DNA of 11,158 bases from an uncultured Actinomycetes bacterium (GTDB taxonomy: Bacteria > Actinomycetota > Actinomycetes > S36-B12): assembly GCA_905181745.1 (NCBI GenBank), contig CAJIYV010000077.1:1-11158 (forward strand), read 5' to 3'. The notes beneath the pieces are model-generated. The model had not been told where the DNA came from. It saw only the letters and a list, made by a program, of their open reading frames with translations, and did no database searches. Position numbers and translations under genes: made by a program. Position 1 is the first letter of the stretch; every line of letters starts with the position of its first letter. Shown here piece by piece: positions 6,874 through 11,158 of the stretch.

Positions 6874-7944
6874 CTAGGAATTAATGCGCGCCCACGCTGC
6901 GGCTTCGGCCGCTGCCACGGGGGTAATGCCTGCTTTTGCTGCCGATTCCAGCACCGTCAGGGTAGTGGGGTAGACCTGCATTACCTGTTCCCGTGCTCGC
7001 TCAACATTAGCCCCAACTAGCTCTTCTGCCACTTGGATCACACCACCGCAATTGACCATGAAGTCCGGGGCATACAAAATACCTGCAGCGGCGAGCAAGT
7101 TTCCAACTTCGGGCGTAGCGAGCTGGTTGTTCGCTCCGCCACACACCAGAGAGATCCCGACCGAGGCCAATTGTGGAACCAATTCAGGGGTAATGAACCC
7201 GCCCATGGCATTGGGGGAAATGATTGTGAGACCACAGTTAAGCATCTCTGCGAATGAATCCACGAAAACGAGATCCGGGTAGGTGGCCGATAGATTGGCG
7301 CGAACACTGGCCACCGGATCCATTGCGATCACTCTTGCCCCCCCAGCCTCTATAAGGTGACTAATTAATCTCCCACCCACTTTGCCGGCGCCAATCACAC
7401 CAACGGTGACCCGAGATAGGTCGTTGCTCCCGGACAAGTATTCGACGCAGGCTTGCATGCCCTGCCAAATTCCTAGGGCGGTCAGGATCCCCGAGTCCCC
7501 AACACCGCCCTTTTCCGGGGAACGGCCCGTGACAAATTGGCTAGTTTCCCCGAGCACATCCATGTCTGCAACCTGCATCCCAACGTCACCGGCGGTCACA
7601 TATTTCCCACCCAAGGACTCGATCAAGGTTCCATAGTTAAGCAATTCTTGACGCGATTTCTGGTGCGGATCCCCAAGGATTACTGCCTTGCCGCCGCCGT
7701 GAGCGAGTCCGGCCAGCGCATTTTTTAGGGACATGGCGCGAGAAAGACGAAGGGCGTCGGAGTAGGCCGCACCCCGAGGATTGGGGTGATCGGCGTACAG
7801 AGACATTCGAGTGCCACCCAACGCCGGCCCCAATTTGGTTGAGTGAATGGCAACCACGGCACGCAAACCGGTTTCTCGATCTTGGGTGAGAATCACTTCC
7901 TCGTGGTCAGAAAATTGGGCCCAGGGGTCGTGCTCGTTATCCAT
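6874..7944 (-). CDS. Valine/leucine-type amino acid dehydrogenase (Glu/Leu/Phe/Val family)
   Basis: This 356-residue enzyme belongs to the Glu/Leu/Phe/Val dehydrogenase family. It closely resembles streptomycete valine dehydrogenase (Vdh), which oxidatively deaminates branched-chain amino acids with NAD+. The catalytic core shows IHSTKLGPALGGTRM, then SLKNALAGLAHGGGKAVI with Lys74 and Lys86, and TAGDVG with Asp120. The nucleotide-binding site is VGVIGAGKVGG (GxGxxG about 185-190), and VCGGANNQL and APDFMVNCGG follow. Valine versus leucine preference cannot be read from sequence. Its place between DUF3073 and bldC agrees with the Streptomyces vdh locus. The ATG at 7944 has a TACCCT box 6 nt upstream and no Shine-Dalgarno sequence. 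Confidence 0.93.
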   Translation of the reverse strand: MDNEHDPWAQFSDHEEVILTQDRETGLRAVVAIHSTKLGPALGGTRMSLYADHPNPRGAAYSDALRLSRAMSLKNALAGLAHGGGKAVILGDPHQKSRQELLNYGTLIESLGGKYVTAGDVGMQVADMDVLGETSQFVTGRSPEKGGVGDSGILTALGIWQGMQACVEYLSGSNDLSRVTVGVIGAGKVGGRLISHLIEAGGARVIAMDPVASVRANLSATYPDLVFVDSFAEMLNCGLTIISPNAMGGFITPELVPQLASVGISLVCGGANNQLATPEVGNLLAAAGILYAPDFMVNCGGVIQVAEELVGANVERAREQVMQVYPTTLTVLESAAKAGITPVAAAEAAAWARINS

Positions 7945-7950
7945 GCCATC

Positions 7951-7956
7951 AGGGTA
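7951..7956 (-). promoter_or_regulatory. Putative -10 box of the dehydrogenase gene, leaderless geometry
   Basis: On the minus strand TACCCT is followed by 6 nt (GATGGC) and then ATG. This is the same spacing as at purF and the acyltransferase gene, so the mRNA is predicted to begin at or beside the start codon. Confidence 0.55.
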
Positions 7957-8079
7957 GAGGAGCCAAAAATTTTAGGTGAGTAACCTCTAAGATTGGCATT
8001 TAAAGTTGCGTAACCCCTGAACAGGGATACGGTTAGGTATAGACACTGAGCGATCACGAAGAAGGGTGGCATCGCAGAC
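7957..8079. promoter_or_regulatory. Divergent control region between the dehydrogenase and bldC-like genes
   Basis: The short gap holds two dyads: AGGT-5 nt-ACCT at 7974-7986 and CCCTG-AA-CAGGG at 8015-8026. An A/T-rich CAAAAATTTT stretch (7964-7973) lies next to the dehydrogenase promoter. For bldC, TTAGGT (8033-8038) or TATAGA (8038-8043) could be a -10 box. GAAGGGTGG (8061-8069) is a possible ribosome binding site about 10 nt before the ATG. BldC proteins are known to bind A/T-rich direct repeats, so autoregulation is possible but not shown. Confidence 0.35.
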
Positions 8080-8361
8080 ATGAACCCCACAGGCACACGA
8101 CAATTCGGAATTGCGGCCAGTAACGCTGCCACCATCAACGCGCCTATTTCACGCATTAGTTCAATTCCCGAGACCGAACACCTGATGACGCCGGGGGAAG
8201 TAGCTATCTTGTTCCGGGTTGACCCCAAGACTGTAACCCGCTGGGCAAAGGCAGGGAAACTCACCAGCATTCGAACTCTCGGTGGCCACCGTCGTTATCG
8301 GTCCTCTGAGGTTCGCTCATTATTGGAGAAAAGCGGCGCTCGCATCGGAGACGGGATTTAG
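8080..8361 (+). CDS. bldC: BldC-type MerR-like DNA-binding regulator
   Basis: The 93-residue product contains LMTPGEVAILFRVDPKTVTR, then WAKAGKLTSIRTLGGHRRYR and 'SSEVRSLLE'. This is almost the same as the winged-helix domain of Streptomyces BldC. BldC is a small MerR-like factor that lacks an effector domain and binds direct repeats cooperatively. In Streptomyces it delays development; here its targets are unknown. The homologous core starts near residue 33. The first roughly 30 residues (MNPTGTRQFGIAAS...) have no counterpart in the 68-residue Streptomyces protein as I remember it. They may be a real extension or an upstream over-call, although the only later in-frame ATG (8185) would cut into the domain. 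It diverges from the dehydrogenase gene. Confidence 0.88.
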   Translation: MNPTGTRQFGIAASNAATINAPISRISSIPETEHLMTPGEVAILFRVDPKTVTRWAKAGKLTSIRTLGGHRRYRSSEVRSLLEKSGARIGDGI

Positions 8362-8390
8362 GATTTCGTTTGCGCCAGGGTTATAGGCGG

Positions 8391-8396
8391 TAGTGT
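8391..8396 (+). promoter_or_regulatory. Putative promoter of the acyltransferase gene, leaderless geometry
   Basis: TAGTGT is followed by 6 nt (TATTGC) and then the GTG at 8403. A TTGCGC at 8370-8375 could serve as a -35 with a short 15-nt spacer. No Shine-Dalgarno sequence is present, supporting a leaderless transcript separate from bldC. Confidence 0.6.
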
Positions 8397-8402
8397 TATT
8401 GC

Positions 8403-9155
8403 GTGATAGAACCCTTTTATCAAACAATTGTGCTGATCGTTAAAGGTGCATTTAGTGGGTTGGGCTTAAAAATTGATGTAGTGGGAGAAGAAAACATTCC
8501 ACTCGTCGGCGGCGCAATTCTAGCGATCAATCACACGAGTTACCTCGATTTCGCCCTCGGTGGCATCCCGGCAAACCGGCGTGGGCGCAGGCTGGTTCGC
8601 TTCATGGCCAAAGACTCAATTTTCAGGCACAAAATTGCTGGGCCACTCATGCGCGGCATGAAACATATTCCTGTTGATCGTGATGCCGGGTCTCAGGCTT
8701 TCCGTGATTCCGTGGCAGCACTCAAAAGCGGTGAGATTGTCGGTGTATTCCCGGAAGCGACCATGAGTCGGTCACTGGACATTAAAGGAATTAAAAGCGG
8801 AACTATCCGGATGGCTCGGGTTGCGAAGGTCCCGGTACTTCCCATGATTATTTTCGGTGGGCATCGAATCCTTTCTTATGGCGTTAAAGACTTCACGCGG
8901 GGCCGCTGTGCCATCATCATGGTGGGAGAGCCACTCGATATTGACGGCGACCCTGAAGAAGGAAATTATCGACTGCGAGAAGCGCTGCGCGAGCTTTTAG
9001 CGCAAGCAGTGGAGCGGTATCCGGATAAAGTCTCGGGTGCCTCGTGGCTTCCCGCGCGACTAGGTGGGAGCGCCCCAACGCTGGAGGAAGCGGAAGTGAT
9101 TGAGGTTGCCGCGCAATTGGAGCGAGCAGCAAAGCGGGCACAGAAAAAGAGTTAA
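8403..9155 (+). CDS. PlsC-type 1-acyl-glycerol-3-phosphate acyltransferase family protein
   Basis: This 250-residue membrane-associated acyltransferase has the HX4D catalytic motif as NHTSYLD (His44, Asp49). The acceptor-binding motif reads FPEATMSRS (116-124), a variant of FPEGTRS common in actinobacterial members. GMKHIPVDRDAG (about 85-96) and VPVLPMIIFGG (143-153) correspond to the other conserved blocks. The N-terminus has one weakly hydrophobic helix. The family transfers acyl chains to lysophosphatidate or related lipids; the exact substrate cannot be told, so I leave the symbol blank. The GTG start is fixed by the promoter 6 nt upstream. The TAA stop overlaps, on opposite strands, the TAA of the convergent lamin-tail fragment. 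Confidence 0.9.
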   Translation: MIEPFYQTIVLIVKGAFSGLGLKIDVVGEENIPLVGGAILAINHTSYLDFALGGIPANRRGRRLVRFMAKDSIFRHKIAGPLMRGMKHIPVDRDAGSQAFRDSVAALKSGEIVGVFPEATMSRSLDIKGIKSGTIRMARVAKVPVLPMIIFGGHRILSYGVKDFTRGRCAIIMVGEPLDIDGDPEEGNYRLREALRELLAQAVERYPDKVSGASWLPARLGGSAPTLEEAEVIEVAAQLERAAKRAQKKS

Positions 9156-9376
9156 TACTGTTTGCCCCATTTTTTAGCGCTGATTGTCACATTGCGGTTG
9201 GACATTAATGCCACACGGTCGCCACTATCGCGCAGAAGGGTTGAGTCGCGTCCCCAATACTGCGTTGAGTTCGTTGGCTGCCCTTTCCCAATTCGCACAG
9301 TCAATGATTGGCCCGGCCTAATTGAGGTATCGGGTAAGAATGGGTACGTGGAAACATCGCGTCTGAGGGGTTCCAC
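9152..9376 (-). pseudogene. 3' remnant of a lamin-tail-domain (LTD) protein gene
   Basis: The minus-strand frame encodes about 74 residues that match the second half of a lamin-tail domain. They include STYPFLPDTSIRPGQSLTVRIGKG, then STQYWGRDSTLLRDSGDRVALMS and a final KKWGKQY. In LTD proteins the pattern is 'Y.Fp..t.l.PG.svtv..G.G...t..YWG....l.d.GD.v.L'. The first half of the domain, any signal peptide and any start with a ribosome binding site are absent. An in-frame TGA lies two codons before the GTG at 9376, and only 87 nt separate the fragment from the exchanger gene. I read it as a 5'-truncated relic. A short translated protein from GTG 9376 cannot be excluded. Confidence 0.6.
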
Positions 9377-9383
9377 AAATCAA

Positions 9384-9403
9384 AAATTGATCCGGATCAA
9401 CCC
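9384..9403 (-). terminator. Hairpin with T-run downstream of the exchanger gene
   Basis: TTGATCCGGATCAA (9387-9400) is a perfect 14-bp palindrome. Read on the minus strand it is followed directly by TTTTTGATTT and can fold as a 5-bp stem with a CCGG loop, extended by G-U pairs with the preceding GGG. Its position 64 nt after the exchanger stop fits a weak intrinsic terminator. It could alternatively be an operator. Confidence 0.45.
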
Positions 9404-9463
9404 AATTCCTGATCTTTGAAAAGGCATGAACGTGGACAAGTTATCCGGATTTGTGGGCCAGAA

Positions 9464-10264
9464 TTAGATGGCTAAGTTGTACACAATGACGCCAATTGTT
9501 TGAATAATTAGCAGGTTTGAAACATTTGATGCAAGCAAATTGTGCACAACTTCGGTAGAAGCTGATGAACCGTTCTTCGCAAATGAGGAATAAAATGTGG
9601 TGAACTCTGGGAGTGAAGTTGCGATAGCCGCTAGTCCACCTAAGACCACCGCAGGTACTCCAAATGCGAAGCCGAGGGAGTAGACCGAATCACCGAGCTG
9701 GGAGCCTAAAAAGTATAAGCCCACTAGACCGGCAAGAACCACAGTTGAGTTGATAATCCATTTAGTGACCGAAGATGGAACGGGATTTGTCTGGGAGCCC
9801 GTTTTTTCCAGTGGTACGGATCTGGTGCGCAGCAATATAAAGTAGGCAATGAGTAAGGTGAGGAAAAGTGGCACGGTCCACAGTTGCGTTGCCGTGTCCG
9901 TGAGAACTAATACCAGTGGAAGCGCTATTGATGCTCCTACGATGAGAAGATCCAGCCGGTAGCGGGCGTGCAGCAGGGTGGGTAAATGCTTGAACCACAA
10001 TGCTGCCGTAATAACTAAGAACACATTAATCACGTTGGAACCCAAAACGTTAAAAGCAGCGGCGGTGAAGAAACCCGTGGCTGCGATGAAAACGGTGGAT
10101 ACCAGTTCTGGTGCGGATGTGAGATAGCCAAGGATCTGCCCTGAGACAACTTTTGAAGCGCGCGTGTAGGACACCAAGCGTTGAACCGGATCGTACAAAG
10201 CGTACTTCGCGATTGTGACAATTCCGGCGGCACTTAATGCAAACCAGATCAATGACATCGTCAT
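9464..10264 (-). CDS. CaCA-family Na+(H+)/Ca2+ exchanger-like membrane protein, short form
   Basis: This 266-residue hydrophobic protein has the two alpha repeats of the calcium/cation antiporter superfamily. Alpha-1 is GYLTSAPELVSTVFI (46-60), continuing to NVLGSNVINVFLV; alpha-2 is GGLAAIATSLPEFTTFYSS (209-227), followed by LLASNVSNLLII. Glu53 and Glu220 are the expected cation-coordinating acids. About eight membrane spans can be read, with a polar loop near residues 146-168. YrbG-type members are about 325 residues and have two more spans after alpha-2, so this one ends early. Function is probably ion export, but the substrate and coupling ion are uncertain. ATG at 10264 is chosen; ATG 10258 is an alternative. 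TATAGG at 10277-10282 may be a -10 box. Confidence 0.85.
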   Translation of the reverse strand: MTMSLIWFALSAAGIVTIAKYALYDPVQRLVSYTRASKVVSGQILGYLTSAPELVSTVFIAATGFFTAAAFNVLGSNVINVFLVITAALWFKHLPTLLHARYRLDLLIVGASIALPLVLVLTDTATQLWTVPLFLTLLIAYFILLRTRSVPLEKTGSQTNPVPSSVTKWIINSTVVLAGLVGLYFLGSQLGDSVYSLGFAFGVPAVVLGGLAAIATSLPEFTTFYSSFAKNGSSASTEVVHNLLASNVSNLLIIQTIGVIVYNLAI

Positions 10265-10357
10265 TTAATGAGGGTTCCTATACAGGTAGGTTTTCACGAT
10301 ATTGATTTTGCAGCCTAGGCGCGCAACTAGCAAAATATTACGTACCAACGGGGTTAT

Positions 10358-10395
10358 GGTGGAGTCTACGTGCTGCACTCCTCACAGACTCCACC
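10358..10395. repeat. Perfect 10-bp inverted repeat in the exchanger-DUF805 gap
   Basis: GGTGGAGTCT (10358-10367) and AGACTCCACC (10386-10395) are exact inverted copies around an 18-nt loop. The word CGTGCTGCA inside the loop (10369-10377) recurs at 10420-10428. No T-run follows on either strand. The 10265-10551 stretch holds no gene I can support; this dyad and the next one are its main content. Confidence 0.7.
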
Positions 10396-10479
10396 GAAGT
10401 CTTCACGTGACTTAGCGGCCGTGCTGCAGATGGGTAAATTTCACTGTCAAGTAGTCAACAGTCTGCGATCAGGCTTCTT

Positions 10480-10543
10480 GCCGTCTCGCCCCGCTTGTCC
10501 CCGCACACGAAATTGGCGAAGCGATGGACAGCGGCGAGACGGC
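10480..10543 (-). terminator. Long GC-rich hairpin after the DUF805 gene, possible terminator
   Basis: GCCGTCTCGCC (10480-10490) and GGCGAGACGGC (10533-10543) form a perfect 11-bp stem. It continues inward with GCTTGTCC against GGACAGC after a 2-nt bulge and one unpaired T, about 18 bp in all. It lies 8 nt beyond the DUF805 stop on the minus strand. There is no T-run, so either a U-less terminator or a repeat element fits. Confidence 0.5.
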
Positions 10544-10551
10544 GCGTTCGG

Positions 10552-10932
10552 TTAGACGCTGGCACCGTATTTGTTCGGACTGGCAGTTCCTGGTGACACA
10601 TACCAGACGATAAGGAAGATACTTCCGACGGGAACAAATCCAAGGAAGTACCACCATCCGGACAAGTCACGGTCGTGTAACCGCCGGACGCTCACTGCGA
10701 GTGTCGGCAAGATGAGCGACAAAAGTATTATGGAAAAAATTAAAATGAACAACCATGTGAGGAATCCGAAGTTCGAAAACAACCAAATTCCGAGACCTAA
10801 GACGATTGCGGTAACCGACTGCACGATGAGAGTAAACAAAACCCACCACCAGTATTCAGACCGGCCGGCGCGACCGTCGAAATCCCCATACTTGTTCCAG
10901 CACGTGGTAACTGCTTCCTTTAATCCCATCAT
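10552..10932 (-). CDS. DUF805 family small membrane protein
   Basis: The 126-residue protein shows the DUF805 (YhaH-like) pattern: a cytoplasmic start with CWNKYGDFDGRAGRSEYWWW, then hydrophobic spans covering about residues 30-80 and 'LPTLAVSVRRLHDRDLSGWW'. A further span (GFVPVGSIFLIVWYV) leads to the PNKYG tail. The family has no settled function and is an inner-membrane protein of most bacteria. Two adjacent ATG codons are possible. The ribosome binding site AGGGAG (10935-10940) is 2 nt from the first and 5 nt from the second, so the true start is probably 10929. It is preceded by a repeat-bearing promoter region and followed by a large hairpin. Confidence 0.93.
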   Translation of the reverse strand: MMGLKEAVTTCWNKYGDFDGRAGRSEYWWWVLFTLIVQSVTAIVLGLGIWLFSNFGFLTWLFILIFSIILLSLILPTLAVSVRRLHDRDLSGWWYFLGFVPVGSIFLIVWYVSPGTASPNKYGASV

Positions 10933-10934
10933 TT

Positions 10935-10940
10935 CTCCCT
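10935..10940 (-). promoter_or_regulatory. Ribosome binding site of the DUF805 gene
   Basis: AGGGAG on the minus strand. Its spacing favours the second of two tandem ATG codons (10929). Confidence 0.65.
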
Positions 10941-10954
10941 AAATCTGTCAGATG

Positions 10955-11022
10955 AGTTGCAACTAAAAAGTCAATTCCAAATTTTTTAACTCGGCATCGG
11001 GTAACTCACAACTAAAAGTATA
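10955..11022 (-). promoter_or_regulatory. DUF805 upstream region with paired repeats and a -10-like box
   Basis: CAACTAAAAAGT (10960-10971) and CAACTAAAAGT (11009-11019) are near-identical direct repeats 49 nt apart (plus-strand reading). The first overlaps the palindrome AGTTGCAACT (10955-10964). On the minus strand TATACT (11017-11022) is a good -10 match but lacks a clear -35, and TTGACT (10969-10974) is an alternative -35 without a good -10. The remaining sequence to 11158 holds no gene I can support. Confidence 0.3.
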
Positions 11023-11158
11023 TTGCGGCTAGCAGTCACCCACGGGTTTTCCAATCTCGGCGCGTCTGGGGAACGTACTGGATTCCACGACTTCCGTTAC
11101 AATTATCTTCCATGAATGTGAAGAACTTCTAGTGATTGTCTGGGAGCAAGGCTGGCCA

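Noticed and set aside
10370..10555. A 61-codon plus-strand frame starting with GTG in the exchanger-DUF805 gap
   Set aside because: Its predicted protein has no recognisable pattern and is Arg/Ser/Pro-rich. It runs through both inverted repeats, lacks a ribosome binding site and has no -10 box at leaderless spacing.
10480..10557. Integron attC site
   Set aside because: Only one core-like box (GTTAGAC) is present; the expected partner beyond the other arm is GTTGACT-like at best. No integrase or cassette structure is visible in the window.
11112..11129. Six-codon frame MNVKNF with TACAAT 8 nt upstream
   Set aside because: Too short, with wrong spacing for the leaderless pattern seen elsewhere in the window, and the downstream context is cut by the window end.
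11029..11157. A minus-strand frame open from the window edge to a TAG at 11029-11031, about 42 codons (ending in residues EIGKPVGDC)
   Set aside because: It could be the end of a gene that starts outside the window, but I recognise no family, and an opposite-strand frame over the same bases is equally open. Too little sequence to call.
1..11158. CRISPR array, tRNA or rRNA genes, insertion sequence or prophage genes
   Set aside because: I saw no regularly spaced repeats, tRNA-like cloverleaf, transposase motif or phage gene on either strand. The window is mostly conserved chromosomal genes.

Overview
The window reads as a chromosomal segment of an actinobacterium with a moderate rather than very high G+C content. 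The evidence is the gene set and order: purS-purQ-purL, a small sterol-carrier-type gene, purF, purM, a DUF3073 gene, a valine/leucine-type amino acid dehydrogenase and a BldC-type regulator. From memory, Streptomyces and related genera keep nearly the same neighbourhood (purF, purM, DUF3073, vdh and bldC lie close together in S. coelicolor). The frequent GTG/TTG starts, small intergenic gaps and apparent leaderless promoters also fit Actinobacteria. I cannot assign a genus; a streamlined aquatic lineage is only a guess.

Layout. Positions 1-99 are the 3' end of a gene that looks like galE. Positions 133-3693 form a tight plus-strand unit: purS, purQ (2-nt gap), purL (ATGA overlap) and the sterol-carrier-family gene (40-nt overlap). 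PurS, PurQ and PurL together make FGAM synthase, step 4 of de novo IMP synthesis. A long inverted repeat at the end of this unit may be its terminator. After a gap of about 195 nt, purF (step 1) and purM (step 5) form a second unit joined by an ATGA overlap. On the minus strand follow DUF3073 (convergent with purM) and the amino acid dehydrogenase. The dehydrogenase diverges from the bldC-like gene across a 135-nt control region. A PlsC-type acyltransferase with its own promoter comes next. The right third is minus strand: a fragment of a lamin-tail-domain gene, a short CaCA-family cation/Ca2+ exchanger, a hairpin-rich non-coding stretch and a DUF805 membrane protein. The last 226 nt hold no gene I can support.

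The core is ordinary housekeeping. The most useful non-gene observations are as follows. Three genes (purF, dehydrogenase, acyltransferase) have a TAnnnT -10 hexamer exactly 6 nt before the start codon, which predicts leaderless mRNAs. purS and purF share the same -10 hexamer TAGACT. A lamin-tail-domain gene survives only as its 3' end. Two strong inverted repeats lie between the exchanger and DUF805 genes. I found no convincing previously undescribed defence, mobile or biosynthetic system.
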